Of a stretch of DNA of 64,000 nt, positions 7,964-16,865 are shown in pieces. Origin of the DNA: Pseudocitrobacter vendiensis. GTDB lineage: Bacteria > Pseudomonadota > Gammaproteobacteria > Enterobacterales > Enterobacteriaceae. The stretch spans positions 62,001-126,000 of the forward strand of contig NZ_CALSBS010000012.1 in NCBI RefSeq assembly GCF_943590815.1. Direction: 5' to 3'. Position numbers and translations under genes: made by a program. Below the pieces are notes generated by a model. The model was given only the letters and a program-made list of their open reading frames with translations, was not told the origin of the DNA and did not search any database. The first letter of the stretch is position 1; each line of letters opens with the position of its first letter.

Positions 7964-8707
7964 ATGTTAGAACAAGTATGTCAGCTTGCACGGAACGCGG
8001 GCGATGCCATTATGCAGGTTTATGATGGAGCGCTACCGATGGACGTTGCCAGCAAGAAAGACGATTCTCCCGTCACGGCAGCGGATATTGCGGCGCACCA
8101 TGTGATTGTTAACGGACTCAAGGCGCTGGCGCCTGATATTCCGATTCTATCGGAAGAGGACCCGCCGGGCTGGGATGTGCGGCAGCACTGGCAGCGCTAC
8201 TGGTTGGTGGACCCGCTGGATGGCACCAAAGAATTTATTAAGCGCAACGGCGAATTCACCGTCAATATCGCCTTAATTGAGCACGGTAAACCGGTGCTTG
8301 GCGTGGTGTACGCGCCGGTCACGAAGGTGATGTACAGCGCAGCGGAAGGCAAAGCGTGGAAAGAAGAGTGCGGCGTGCGTAAGCAAATTCACGCCCGCGA
8401 TGCGCGTCCGCCGCTGGTAGTGATCAGCCGCTCGCACAGCAGCGATCCGGAACTCGCTGAATATTTACAGCAACTGGGTGAGCATCAGACCACGTCTATT
8501 GGTTCATCGCTCAAGTTCTGCCTGGTGGCGGAAGGGCAGGCGCAGCTTTATCCACGCTTCGGGCCGACCTGCGTCTGGGATACTGCAGCAGGCCATGCGG
8601 TGGCTGTTGCCGCCGGGGCGCGGGTTCACGACTGGCAGGGGAAAACCCTCGACTACACGCCGCGTGAATCCTTCCTCAACCCCGGCTTCCGCGTCGCTAT
8701 TTTTTAA
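7964..8707 (+). CDS. cysQ: 3'(2'),5'-bisphosphate nucleotidase CysQ
   Basis: This Mg2+-dependent, Li+-sensitive phosphatase converts the sulfate-assimilation by-product PAP to AMP. It is 247 residues long and belongs to the inositol-monophosphatase superfamily. Metal-binding residues are visible as Glu64-Glu65 (ILSEEDPPG), Asp83 and Asp86 in DPLDGTKEF, and the C-terminal WDTAAGHAV motif. The start at ATG 7964 is preceded by GAGGTGGAG. The 3' end overlaps the convergent ytfJ by 11 bases. Confidence 0.97.
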   Translation: MLEQVCQLARNAGDAIMQVYDGALPMDVASKKDDSPVTAADIAAHHVIVNGLKALAPDIPILSEEDPPGWDVRQHWQRYWLVDPLDGTKEFIKRNGEFTVNIALIEHGKPVLGVVYAPVTKVMYSAAEGKAWKEECGVRKQIHARDARPPLVVISRSHSSDPELAEYLQQLGEHQTTSIGSSLKFCLVAEGQAQLYPRFGPTCVWDTAAGHAVAVAAGARVHDWQGKTLDYTPRESFLNPGFRVAIF

Positions 8708-9254
8708 GTAATGTGTGCAGCAGGGTAACCACCTGCTGCACTTCATCCTGCGTCAGCGCGCCGTCTTTCGCCCACTTCACGCGTCCGTCTTTATCCAGCA
8801 CCGCAATCGCGGAGCTCTCTTCCTCCAGTTGCCAGGCTTTTCTCACCACGCCGTTGCTGTCGACCACAATTTGTGACCACGGGAAGAGCTTTTTATTGCT
8901 CTCCAGACTGTTACGCACAAACATCCCGGTGCCGGGAATGGCGTCGTCGGTGTTGACGATAGTAGTGGTTTGATAGCGGTCGTGCGGTAACTTCGCCGCT
9001 TTAATGGCTTCAATCAGCCCGGCATTCTTCTCTTTGGCGGAGGTGCGTCCGGCAATATGTTGCACCACTCGCACTTTTCCAGGAAGCTGCGCGCTATTCC
9101 AGCTTTTGTAGCTAAACTTATCATTGTCGAGTATCAATTCACCGCGATCGGCAACGCCTACCGCAGGTACGCGTTCCCCCTCCTTCAGCGCGTGGGCGGA
9201 CGCCATCAACGGCATTAACAGGCATGAAATGGCCAACAGAGAACGTAAGGTCAT
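8697..9254 (-). CDS. ytfJ: YtfJ family periplasmic protein
   Basis: This 185-residue protein of unknown function has a clear signal peptide ([20 protein letters not shown], cleaved before HALKEG). The mature part looks like a thioredoxin-fold or redoxin-like domain without an obvious CxxC. It matches remembered E. coli YtfJ. It is convergent with cysQ (11-base overlap) and divergent from ytfK. Confidence 0.92.
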   Translation of the reverse strand: MTLRSLLAISCLLMPLMASAHALKEGERVPAVGVADRGELILDNDKFSYKSWNSAQLPGKVRVVQHIAGRTSAKEKNAGLIEAIKAAKLPHDRYQTTTIVNTDDAIPGTGMFVRNSLESNKKLFPWSQIVVDSNGVVRKAWQLEEESSAIAVLDKDGRVKWAKDGALTQDEVQQVVTLLHTLLKK

Positions 9255-9578
9255 GGTGTGTCCTTCTTTTTATGCAGGTGATCCGACCACTTGGCCGATG
9301 CTTTTAAGCATAAGTGCTATTGATATGTTTTTCCCGCAAGGTTAGTGCCACTTTGTGGCGGAACGCACATAACCGCAGTAAATCGAAGGCTTATACTGTA
9401 TTCATCGTATAGCTGAAAAGAAAATTCTCAATTATTGTAATAAAAAGGTAAATAAAGCTCCCTATACTAGGGTAGCTCTGTGGTTATGGACTATAGTTAA
9501 CGGGTATTTAACATTGCGCCCCGGAGCGTTGAACCAAATTTGGAATCAACAAGGGCGTTATACTCGCAGGAGATAAGA
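9255..9578. other. ytfJ-ytfK divergent intergenic region
   Basis: This AT-rich stretch of 324 bases holds the promoters of ytfJ and ytfK. There are several -10-like hexamers (TATACT near 9391, TATACT near 9463, CTATAGT near 9492). I could not fix a start site or a regulator box with confidence. Confidence 0.5.
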
Positions 9579-9785
9579 ATGAAAATTTTCCAACGCTACA
9601 ACCCGCTTCAGGTGGCAAAGTACGTAAAAATCCTGTTCCGTGGACGGTTGTACATCAAGGACGTTGGTGCTTTTGAGTTTGATAAGGGGAAAATTTTGCT
9701 CCCCAAGATTAAGGACAAGCAGCACTATTCTGTGATGTCCGAGGTCAACCGCCACGTTATGCGTCTGCAAACCGAGATGGCATAA
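9579..9785 (+). CDS. ytfK: YtfK, activator of SpoT-dependent stringent response
   Basis: This 68-residue basic cytoplasmic protein of the DUF1107 type is identical in length to E. coli YtfK. In E. coli it binds SpoT and promotes (p)ppGpp synthesis during phosphate or fatty-acid starvation. The start at ATG 9579 follows CAGGAGATAAGA; an upstream in-frame ATG at 9540 would lengthen it beyond the family size. A strong hairpin follows the stop. Confidence 0.95.
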   Translation: MKIFQRYNPLQVAKYVKILFRGRLYIKDVGAFEFDKGKILLPKIKDKQHYSVMSEVNRHVMRLQTEMA

Positions 9786-9809
9786 CGGCAGCTAGCGGCA
9801 GAAAAGCAA

Positions 9810-9832
9810 ACGGCTCCCAATGGGAGCCGTTG
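9810..9832. terminator. hairpin between convergent ytfK and ytfL
   Basis: ACGGCTCCCA and TGGGAGCCGT pair around a single A. The T-run on the plus side (TTGATGTTTT) is loose. It probably ends ytfK transcription, and perhaps ytfL from the other side. Confidence 0.7.
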
Positions 9833-9851
9833 ATGTTTTCAGGGAAGCGAT

Positions 9852-11192
9852 TTATGCCGCTGTACCTTTTTCTTCGATTTCAGCCTGTTTTGGCACTAAT
9901 ACCGTCGGCTTGTTATCAATGCGCGTGACCAGCAGTTGGTCGATGCGGTAGTTATCAATATCCACCACCTCGAACTTATAGCCGGAGAACTTCACCGCAT
10001 CGGTGCGTTTCGGGATTTTACGCAGCATAAACATCATGAAGCCGCCGATGGTTTCATAGTTGCCAGACTGCGGGAAGTCATCGATATCCAGCACGCGCAT
10101 CACGTCATCAATCGGCGTTCCGCCATCAATGAGCCATGAGTTTTCATCGCGCGCCACGATCTGCTCTTCCAGGCCCTGGCCAACCAGGTCGCCCATCAGG
10201 GTGGTCATCACGTCGTTCAGGGTGATGATGCCCACCACTAGCGCGTATTCGTTCATGATAACCGCGAAGTCTTCACCCGCCGTTTTGAAGCTTTCCAGCG
10301 CTTCAGAAAGGGTCAGCGTGTCCGGCACAATCAGGGTATTGCGGATCTGCACGCCGCTGTTGAGTGCCATGCTCTGGTTTGCCAGCACGCGGTTCAGCAG
10401 ATCTTTCGAATCGACATAACCAATGATGTGGTCGATATCTTCATTACACACCAGGAACTTAGAGTGAGGATGCTCAGCCACTTTGTTTTTCAGGCTCTGC
10501 TCATCTTCATGCAGATCGAACCAAATTACGTTTTCGCGCGACGTCATGGAAGACGGCACGGTACGTGATTCCAGCTCAAACACGTTTTCAATCAGTTCGT
10601 GTTCTTGTTTACGCAGCACACCCGCCAATGCGCCCGCTTCCACCACTGCATAAATGTCGTCAGACGTAATATCGTCTTTACGCACCATCGGCAGTTTGAA
10701 AATACGGAAGATGTTGTTGGCGAGGCCATTGAAGAACCAGACCAGCGGACGGAAGACCAGAAGACAGAAGCGCATCGGGTTGATGATGCGCAAAGCCACG
10801 GCTTCCGGCGAAATCATACCGATGCGCTTCGGCGTCAGGTCGGCGAACAGAATAAACAGGCCGGTCACCAGCGAGAAGGAGAGAATAAAGCTCAGCTGCT
10901 CGGCGAGCTCAGGGGACATGTAATTCAAAAACAGGCTGTGGAACGCCGGTGAGAATGCTGCATCGCCCACGATACCGCCGAGAATGGCGACCGCGTTAAG
11001 GCCAATTTGCACCACGGTGAAGAACATACCGGGGTTTTCCTGCATCTTCAGGATGCGTTGCGCATTCACATTGCCTTCATCGGCCAGCAGCTTGAGTTTG
11101 ATTTTACGGGAGGCAGCCAGCGAGATCTCGGATATCGAGAAAAAGGCGCTGACGGCAATCAGGCAAAGTATTACTAAAATACTGTTTAACAT
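9852..11192 (-). CDS. ytfL: CNNM/CBS-domain membrane protein YtfL (PaeA, polyamine exporter)
   Basis: This 446-residue inner-membrane protein has an N-terminal CNNM (DUF21) transmembrane domain (about 1-190), two CBS domains (about 205-335) and a C-terminal CorC/HlyC-type domain (about 350-435). The E. coli and Salmonella homologue PaeA exports cadaverine and putrescine in stationary phase. All domains are intact. It is convergent with ytfK. Upstream is the accessory oxidoreductase operon on the same strand, 149 bases away, which interrupts the usual ytfL-msrA neighbourhood. Confidence 0.93.
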   Translation of the reverse strand: MLNSILVILCLIAVSAFFSISEISLAASRKIKLKLLADEGNVNAQRILKMQENPGMFFTVVQIGLNAVAILGGIVGDAAFSPAFHSLFLNYMSPELAEQLSFILSFSLVTGLFILFADLTPKRIGMISPEAVALRIINPMRFCLLVFRPLVWFFNGLANNIFRIFKLPMVRKDDITSDDIYAVVEAGALAGVLRKQEHELIENVFELESRTVPSSMTSRENVIWFDLHEDEQSLKNKVAEHPHSKFLVCNEDIDHIIGYVDSKDLLNRVLANQSMALNSGVQIRNTLIVPDTLTLSEALESFKTAGEDFAVIMNEYALVVGIITLNDVMTTLMGDLVGQGLEEQIVARDENSWLIDGGTPIDDVMRVLDIDDFPQSGNYETIGGFMMFMLRKIPKRTDAVKFSGYKFEVVDIDNYRIDQLLVTRIDNKPTVLVPKQAEIEEKGTAA

Positions 11193-11341
11193 ATCTTATC
11201 CGACCTTTAAGGCCAGATCCTCGGAAGGGAAGTTGAACGTCGTGTGGAATACACTAAAAACCGGCCCGAAGGCACTGGACCGGCGAATTCGCAGCTAGTA
11301 TAGCGTAAAAGAGTGTAAATTCGCCAGTGGGCGCATTTTGC

Positions 11342-12364
11342 TTAACGGGGAAGGTCAATCCAGCGACGCTGCGCCGAGGATTGATAAAGGGCGTTGACCA
11401 TTCTCAGCGATACCGCCGCATCGTGAATATCGGCCCCGCCGTATTGTGTCGGGTCGAGGATTGCCGTATAGAAATCGTTGATGGCCTGGCGGTGGCTGTC
11501 GCCCCAGTAGCGTTTGACGTTGCCGTGCGGCAGCTCGTCATTAACGAGCGCTGCGCGTTGCTCATCGACCACCTGCCAGAGCGTGCTGCGTTCGAGCTGT
11601 AAAAAGCCGCGCTCGAAGTGGATCTCCAGCGCCAGTGGGGAATCAGTGGTGTAGCCGTTGGTGGCGTAGAAAATGCCGCGCGCGCCGTTGTTGAACGCCA
11701 TCGTTGCCATCGCCGAATCTTCGGTTTCGATAAGCGATTCAAGCAGGCTGGTTTCCACCACCCCCTTAATGCGCCGCACGCCGCCGGCAAACCACTGCAT
11801 CAAATCCAGCGTATGAATCGCCTGATTTATCAACAGGCTGCCGCCCTCTGTTGCCCAGCGGCCACGCCACGGGCTTTCGTTATAATACGCGCCGTGGCGG
11901 TGCCAGGTCAGGCTGGCTTTGATGCTTAACATGTTGCCAAGCGCACCGTCCTGAATAATCTGGCGGATGCGCTGGCTGGTGGGATTAAGGCGATTCTGGT
12001 AGCAGACCGCAAGCTGCGTATCGGCACGCTCGACCGCGGCCTGGATCTGCGCCAGTTCACTCCCATTCATGGCGACTGGCTTTTCACTAAAAACGTGTTT
12101 GCCCGCCGCCAGTGCGGCGATAATCATCTCCCGGTGCAGATGATGGGGTGTACAGATGTGCACCACATCGACGTCTGCATCGGCCAGCAGGTCGCGGTAG
12201 TCGGCGTAAAAGCGGCAATTATACTTTTCTGCCAACGCCCGGCCCTTATCGACATCCGTATCAACAAGTGCGTACAACCGGGCTTGCGGGTGCTGGAGTA
12301 TCGGCTCTGCATGGCAACCATGAATGGCGCCTGCGCCGATAATCGCTGCATGAATGGGTTCCAT
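11342..12364 (-). CDS. Gfo/Idh/MocA family oxidoreductase (third gene of the accessory operon)
   Basis: This 340-residue NAD(P)-dependent sugar or polyol dehydrogenase has the N-terminal Rossmann motif GAGAIHG (residues 10-16), the family signature SEKPVA near residue 95 containing the catalytic Lys, and a C-terminal GFO_IDH_MocA domain. The substrate is not recognisable. It is the last of three paralogous oxidoreductase genes on the minus strand, 10 bases after the second. A shared operon with a divergent LacI regulator suggests stepwise oxidation or epimerisation of one sugar, as in the E. coli ycjQRS genes, but no epimerase or transporter is present. Confidence 0.88.
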   Translation of the reverse strand: MEPIHAAIIGAGAIHGCHAEPILQHPQARLYALVDTDVDKGRALAEKYNCRFYADYRDLLADADVDVVHICTPHHLHREMIIAALAAGKHVFSEKPVAMNGSELAQIQAAVERADTQLAVCYQNRLNPTSQRIRQIIQDGALGNMLSIKASLTWHRHGAYYNESPWRGRWATEGGSLLINQAIHTLDLMQWFAGGVRRIKGVVETSLLESLIETEDSAMATMAFNNGARGIFYATNGYTTDSPLALEIHFERGFLQLERSTLWQVVDEQRAALVNDELPHGNVKRYWGDSHRQAINDFYTAILDPTQYGGADIHDAAVSLRMVNALYQSSAQRRWIDLPR

Positions 12365-12374
12365 CGTGCCTCCG

Positions 12375-13442
12375 TTAGGCCTGTGCGTTAGCCAGCATTT
12401 GCGCCTTCACGCACAGCTCGGCGGCTTTAAACGTGTGTTCCTGCGTCATGGCATTTTCGGTGCGGTTCAGACAATCAAGAATCAACTGGCCGAAGTAGGG
12501 GAAGCCCACTTTGCCCGCCACCGGATAGCGGAATTCGCCCTCTTTGTTGACCAGATAAACCACATCCTGCTCCTGACGGGTGATATCGACATACTTGCGA
12601 ATTTCGATATAGCCCTCGGTCCCGAGCAGCGTCAGGCGACCGTCGCCCCAGCTTGAAAGGCCGTCCGGCGTGAACCAGTCGCAGCGGAAATAGCCGGTTG
12701 CGCCGTTGTCGCCCGCCAGCATCGCGTCGCCGAAATCTTCAAACAGCGGATACTGCGGATGATTGACGTTGCGCACCTGGCTTGCCACCACGCGTGCGTT
12801 GCGGTTGCCGGTATAAAAGAGGAATTGCTCAATCTGATGGCTGCCGATATCGCACAGAATGCCGCCGAACAGGGCTTTATCGTAGAACCATTCCGGGCGG
12901 CCTTCGCCTTCACGGTGCGGGCCAACGCCGAGGGTTTGCATTACGCGGCCAATCGCCCCTTGTTCCACCAGTTGCCCGGCGAAGACGGCGCTTTCAACGT
13001 GCAGGCGTTCGCTGTAATACACCGCGTATTTACGCCCGGTTTCCTGCACTTTGCGTTTTGCCTGCTCCAGTTGCGCCAGGGTGGTCAGCGGCGCTTTATC
13101 GGTGAAATAATCTTTGCCTGCATCCATCACTTTCAGGCCCAGCGGGCAGCGCTCAGAAGGCACGGCGGCGCCAGCAACCAACTGTACGCTGGTGTCGGTC
13201 AGGATGGTTTCCAGAGAATCAGCCACCTTCACCTGCGGATACTGCTCGACGAATTTTGCCACTTTAGCCGGGTCGGGATCGTACACCCACTTCAGCGTTG
13301 CGCCCGCTTCAATCAGGCCGTTACACATGCCATAGATATGGCCGTGGTCCAGTGCGGCGGCGGCAATGATAAATTCACCCGGCGCAACCACCGGCTGCGG
13401 TTTGCCCACCGGGGCGTAGTTCATTCCGTCTTTGATGCTCAT
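12375..13442 (-). CDS. Gfo/Idh/MocA family oxidoreductase, atypical (second gene)
   Basis: This 355-residue protein has the general Gfo/Idh/MocA layout but unusual key motifs. Where paralogues have GxGxxG it reads AAAALDHGHIYG (about residues 27-38), and where they have EKP it reads TDKAPL (near residue 114), so the catalytic Lys seems kept but its context differs. The C-terminal region (FGGILCDIGSHQIEQFLF) resembles the family's substrate-binding His region. The N-terminus carries about 20 extra residues before the first strand. A GC-rich repeat lies between it and the first gene of the operon. The substrate is unknown. Confidence 0.85.
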   Translation of the reverse strand: MSIKDGMNYAPVGKPQPVVAPGEFIIAAAALDHGHIYGMCNGLIEAGATLKWVYDPDPAKVAKFVEQYPQVKVADSLETILTDTSVQLVAGAAVPSERCPLGLKVMDAGKDYFTDKAPLTTLAQLEQAKRKVQETGRKYAVYYSERLHVESAVFAGQLVEQGAIGRVMQTLGVGPHREGEGRPEWFYDKALFGGILCDIGSHQIEQFLFYTGNRNARVVASQVRNVNHPQYPLFEDFGDAMLAGDNGATGYFRCDWFTPDGLSSWGDGRLTLLGTEGYIEIRKYVDITRQEQDVVYLVNKEGEFRYPVAGKVGFPYFGQLILDCLNRTENAMTQEHTFKAAELCVKAQMLANAQA

Positions 13443-13477
13443 TGTTGTGTTCCTTTATGGCTGCGGTGCAGGGTTTT

Positions 13478-13557
13478 CCCCTCACCCTAGCCCTCTCCCT
13501 CAAGGGAGAGGGGACCGGTTTTCTCCCTCTCCCTGTGGGAGAGGGCCGGGGTGAGGG
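13478..13557. repeat. GC-rich palindromic repeat, copy 2
   Basis: This is a short version with CCCTCACCC and GGGTGAGGG ends, two inner CCCTCTCCC/GGGAGAGGG palindromes and a minimal linker (ACCGGTTTTCT). It sits inside the oxidoreductase operon, between its first and second genes, and its edge is 2 bases from the stop codon of the first gene. Confidence 0.85.
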
Positions 13558-13559
13558 CA

Positions 13560-14714
13560 TTACCAGGTTCCGGACGCGTCCAGGGTTTTACTCTCGACGT
13601 TTTTATCAACTGACGTTGCAATCCGCTCATCCAGCAGTTGTTTAAACAGCGCTTCATCCAGCGGCAGATCGACCCAGTTGTCCGTCCAGGTGGAAAGGTG
13701 CATGGCGTTAGAGAGCGTCAGGCCGTGAATACCTTCCTGGCCCGGTGCCAGCAGCGGCGTGCCGTGCAACACGGCGGCAGCGAAGTTGGCAGTAATCACA
13801 TGATGATCGCTGCACTCCGGCGCTACCGGAATAGTCACTTCCCAGCACTCCGGTTCGCCAAAGCCGTTTTGCCAGCGGGCGTTGAATTCGGTTTCCGATT
13901 CACGCAGTCGCCAGAAGCGCAGCTTGCCCTCTTCAACGACCACTTTGCCGCGATCGCCAGCGATTTCCAGACGGTTGGTGCCGGGGGCTTCTGCGGTGGT
14001 GGTGATGAATACGCCCGTCGCGCCGTTGGCGTACTCCGCGTAGGCAGTCACCTCGTTCTCGACTTCAATCTGACGATGTTTGCCGAACTGGCAGAACGCG
14101 CGCACGCGTACCGGCATGCCGACCAGCCATTGCCAGAGGTCAAGCTGGTGCGGGTCCTGGTTGAGCAGCACGCCGCCGCCTTCGCCTTTCCAGGTGGCGC
14201 GCCAGCCGCCCGAGTTGTAGTAGCTTTGCGAGCGATACCAGTTGGTGATTATCCAGTTAGAGCGACGAATTTCGCCCAGTTCGCCGCTGTCGATCAGGTC
14301 TTTCACTTTCTGATACAGCGGGTTAGGGCGCTGGTTGAACATCATGCCAAACACCACATTGCAGCCGCGCGCGAATTCGTTCATCTCGCGTACCTGTGCG
14401 GTGTAGACGCCAGCCGGTTTTTCACACAGCGTATGAATACCCAGGCGCATTGCCATCATCGACAAACGCGGATGCTCGTAGTGCGGCGTAGAGACAATCA
14501 CTGCGTCAATGAGTCCGCTTTGCAGCATCTCCTGCGCATCGCTAAACAGCGCGACTTCTTCGCCCACTAACGCGCGAATGGTCGCGTGTTTTTCAGGATT
14601 GTTGTCGCACACCGCCGTCAGGCAGGCCTCTTTGACCGTTCCCGCCAGCAGATAGCGGGCGTGAACTGTGCCGATATTCCCCACACCAATAATGCCAAAC
14701 CGTACCTTCTTCAT
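13560..14714 (-). CDS. Gfo/Idh/MocA family oxidoreductase (first gene of the accessory operon)
   Basis: This 384-residue dehydrogenase has a canonical N-terminal NAD(P)-binding motif GVGNIG (residues 10-15), CEKPAG near residue 97 and the GGGVLLNQDPHQLDLWQW substrate-domain motif with its His. Sequence flavour resembles sugar 3-dehydrogenases or levoglucosan-type dehydrogenases, which is a recollection only. The start at ATG 14714 faces the LacI-type gene across about 190 bases. It is the first transcribed of three paralogues; the next gene follows after a repeat. Confidence 0.88.
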   Translation of the reverse strand: MKKVRFGIIGVGNIGTVHARYLLAGTVKEACLTAVCDNNPEKHATIRALVGEEVALFSDAQEMLQSGLIDAVIVSTPHYEHPRLSMMAMRLGIHTLCEKPAGVYTAQVREMNEFARGCNVVFGMMFNQRPNPLYQKVKDLIDSGELGEIRRSNWIITNWYRSQSYYNSGGWRATWKGEGGGVLLNQDPHQLDLWQWLVGMPVRVRAFCQFGKHRQIEVENEVTAYAEYANGATGVFITTTAEAPGTNRLEIAGDRGKVVVEEGKLRFWRLRESETEFNARWQNGFGEPECWEVTIPVAPECSDHHVITANFAAAVLHGTPLLAPGQEGIHGLTLSNAMHLSTWTDNWVDLPLDEALFKQLLDERIATSVDKNVESKTLDASGTW

Positions 14715-14860
14715 GCTGCACCTTGCGTCGTAAAAAGGGTTGATGTCTGCAACATAGAAAAGGCGAAACGGGGCGACAAACGGATTTTGTGAGAATGCTC
14801 GCAGGGAAAGCAGGAATATGGGCGAAAGGGTAAAAAAAGGTTTTAAAATCAGCTTACTGG

Positions 14861-14880
14861 TTCTGCAAATATTTGCAGAA
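14861..14880 (+). promoter_or_regulatory. perfect 20-bp palindrome upstream of the LacI-type gene
   Basis: TTCTGCAAATATTTGCAGAA is a perfect even palindrome 24 bases before the regulator start. LacI-family regulators bind such even palindromes, so this is a likely auto-operator. A partial half site (TCTGCAA) occurs about 110 bases away, closer to the oxidoreductase start. Confidence 0.7.
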
Positions 14881-14904
14881 TTTGATTGCGAGCGAGATCA
14901 CATC

Positions 14905-15954
14905 ATGTCCGGCAAGCTGAAAATGAAGCAGATCGCCACCCTTACGGGCTACTCCATCAGCACCGTTTCGCGCGTGCTGAGCGGGAAATCGTACACCAGT
15001 GAAAAAGCGCGGGCGGCGATAGTGAAATGCGCGCGCCGTTTAGGCGTGCTGGAAGAGATGGCGAGCGGGCGTTTGCTGATTAACGGCATCGCCGTGTTTG
15101 CGCCGGCGCGAACGTTTACCGCTAACGGCGACACCTTTTATCAGGAAGTGACTAAAGGCATTGCTGACGCCGTGGCCCCGCACGACGTGTATCTCTCCTG
15201 GTGCGGGCTGGAGGAGCGGCAGGCGGACATTCGCCTGTTTCTCGATAAGACCGGCAGTAAGCACATCAATGCGATCATTATTATCGGCACCGACGACCCG
15301 ACTATTTTCAAGCTTGCTGCCAGCCTGAATAAACCCTGCGTGCTGATTAATTCTCATGACAAAGAGATGGCGCTCGATGCGGTGTCGCCGGATCACCACG
15401 CCATTGGTTACAGCGCGCTGCGTCATCTGTTTGAGAACGGCCATCGGCGCGTGTTATCACTTACCTGTTTGCGGCGCGAAACGCTCTATACGCGTCTGGA
15501 AGGGATAAAACAGGCTTATCGCGACTACCACGTGCCGTTTGATCCGGAGCAGTCTTTGATTGTCACGGAAGGATTTTCAGCGCATGAAGCGGAACAGGCG
15601 TTGGACGCCTGGCTGAGTTGTCACCCGCGCGACCTCTGGCCCGAGGCGATTTTCCCCGGAAGTTCAGGGATGACGGTGGGCGTGCAGCGTGTGCTGACGC
15701 GTCATGGACTGCGCGTGCCGCAGGATATTTCTCTATTGACCACTGATTTTGGCTGGCACCTGAAAAATGCCCAGGTGACGGGCGTTGAAGTGCCGTGTCG
15801 GGAACTCGGTATCGAAGCCGTGCATCTGTTGCAAACCCGGCTGAATCGCCCGCAGGCACCCATTTTCAATTTGCTGTTGCAGGGTAAAACGCGCGAAGCG
15901 GGCAGCGTGGTCAGCGCCACGCGGCATACGGCCCGCGCGGCGATTTCTCCGTAG
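14905..15954 (+). CDS. LacI-family transcriptional regulator
   Basis: This is a regulator of about 349 residues. The N-terminal LacI helix-turn-helix reads MKQIATLTGYSISTVSRVLSG and is followed by a periplasmic-binding-protein-like sugar sensor domain (about 60-340). I chose ATG 14905 because the family HTH normally begins within the first ten residues. The longer frame from 14818 would place the palindromic operator inside the gene. It is divergent from the three oxidoreductases and is very likely their local regulator; the inducer is unknown. The gene is absent from the ytfL-msrA interval of E. coli. Its stop lies 2 bases from the convergent msrA stop. Confidence 0.9.
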   Translation: MSGKLKMKQIATLTGYSISTVSRVLSGKSYTSEKARAAIVKCARRLGVLEEMASGRLLINGIAVFAPARTFTANGDTFYQEVTKGIADAVAPHDVYLSWCGLEERQADIRLFLDKTGSKHINAIIIIGTDDPTIFKLAASLNKPCVLINSHDKEMALDAVSPDHHAIGYSALRHLFENGHRRVLSLTCLRRETLYTRLEGIKQAYRDYHVPFDPEQSLIVTEGFSAHEAEQALDAWLSCHPRDLWPEAIFPGSSGMTVGVQRVLTRHGLRVPQDISLLTTDFGWHLKNAQVTGVEVPCRELGIEAVHLLQTRLNRPQAPIFNLLLQGKTREAGSVVSATRHTARAAISP

Positions 15955-15956
15955 CG

Positions 15957-16598
15957 TTATGCCAGTTGAGGCGGCAGGCAGACGCCAATTCCACCGATAC
16001 CGCAGTAGCCATACGGATTTTTGTGCAGATACTGCTGGTGGTCATCTTCCGCATAGTAGAACGGTTTGGCGGTGGCGATTTCCGTGGTAATGCGGCGATT
16101 GTCGCCCGCGCTTTTCATTGCGGCCTGGAAGCGTTCGGCGCTGGCGTGCGCTTCGCGTTCCTGCTCCGGCGTCAGCACATATATCGCAGAGCGATACTGC
16201 GTTCCGTGGTCGTTTCCCTGCTGCATGCCCTGCGCCGGGTCGTGATTTTCCCAGAATACCTGCAACAGTTGCGCATAGCTGATAACGGATGGATCATACA
16301 CCACGCGTACTGCCTCGGCGTGCCCGGTCTGTCCGGAGCAGACTTCGCGGTAGGTCGGATTCGGCGTGTAACCGCCGCTGTAGCCAGCCGCCGTACTGTA
16401 TACGCCAGGAAGCTGCCAGAACAGGCGCTCAACGCCCCAGAAGCATCCCATCGCGAAAATCGCCACTTCCATTCCATCCGGAATATTCGTCATTGAGTGA
16501 CCGTTAACGGCGTGTAACGTATCTACAGGCATCGGCGTATTGCGTCCTGGGAGCGCATCCGATTGAGACACAAGGTGATTTTTCTCAAATAAGCTCAT
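15957..16598 (-). CDS. msrA: peptide methionine-S-sulfoxide reductase MsrA
   Basis: This cytoplasmic enzyme reduces the S-epimer of methionine sulfoxide in proteins. It is 213 residues long. The catalytic Cys52 lies in GCFWG, and resolving cysteines lie in the C-terminal [12 protein letters not shown] segment (about 199 and 207). Length and motifs match enterobacterial MsrA. It is divergent from tamA. Confidence 0.96.
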   Translation of the reverse strand: MSLFEKNHLVSQSDALPGRNTPMPVDTLHAVNGHSMTNIPDGMEVAIFAMGCFWGVERLFWQLPGVYSTAAGYSGGYTPNPTYREVCSGQTGHAEAVRVVYDPSVISYAQLLQVFWENHDPAQGMQQGNDHGTQYRSAIYVLTPEQEREAHASAERFQAAMKSAGDNRRITTEIATAKPFYYAEDDHQQYLHKNPYGYCGIGGIGVCLPPQLA

Positions 16599-16865
16599 AG
16601 GACGGTCTCCAGATTACGGTATGAACAGTTAAGGTTGTAACCAGGCGTGAGTTTTAACACAATAAACACGCCGAATACGTCTAGATTTAAACATAAGAAT
16701 AATTTGGGGTGTTGTCTCTTTTTCAACCCGAGAATGTTTAGGGTTATTAAAAACAGAGCGCCATACGTATGAGCAGGGAATTGGTTGATACGTATCCGAC
16801 GCCGTTATTGCCGTGGAAAGGCTTTCGTTTCCATTGGGGTGGAAACAGGATATTCAGGAGAAAAT

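Noticed and set aside
12759-14570. Long plus-strand open frames (243 and 310 residues) opposite the oxidoreductase operon
   Set aside because: They are antisense shadows of well-supported Gfo/Idh/MocA genes in GC-rich DNA, with no ribosome sites or recognisable domains.
11342-14714. The oxidoreductase genes as the ycjQRS keto-glycoside pathway
   Set aside because: No YcjR-like epimerase and no ABC transporter or glycosidase are next to them; only the family is shared, so naming them after ycj genes is not supported.
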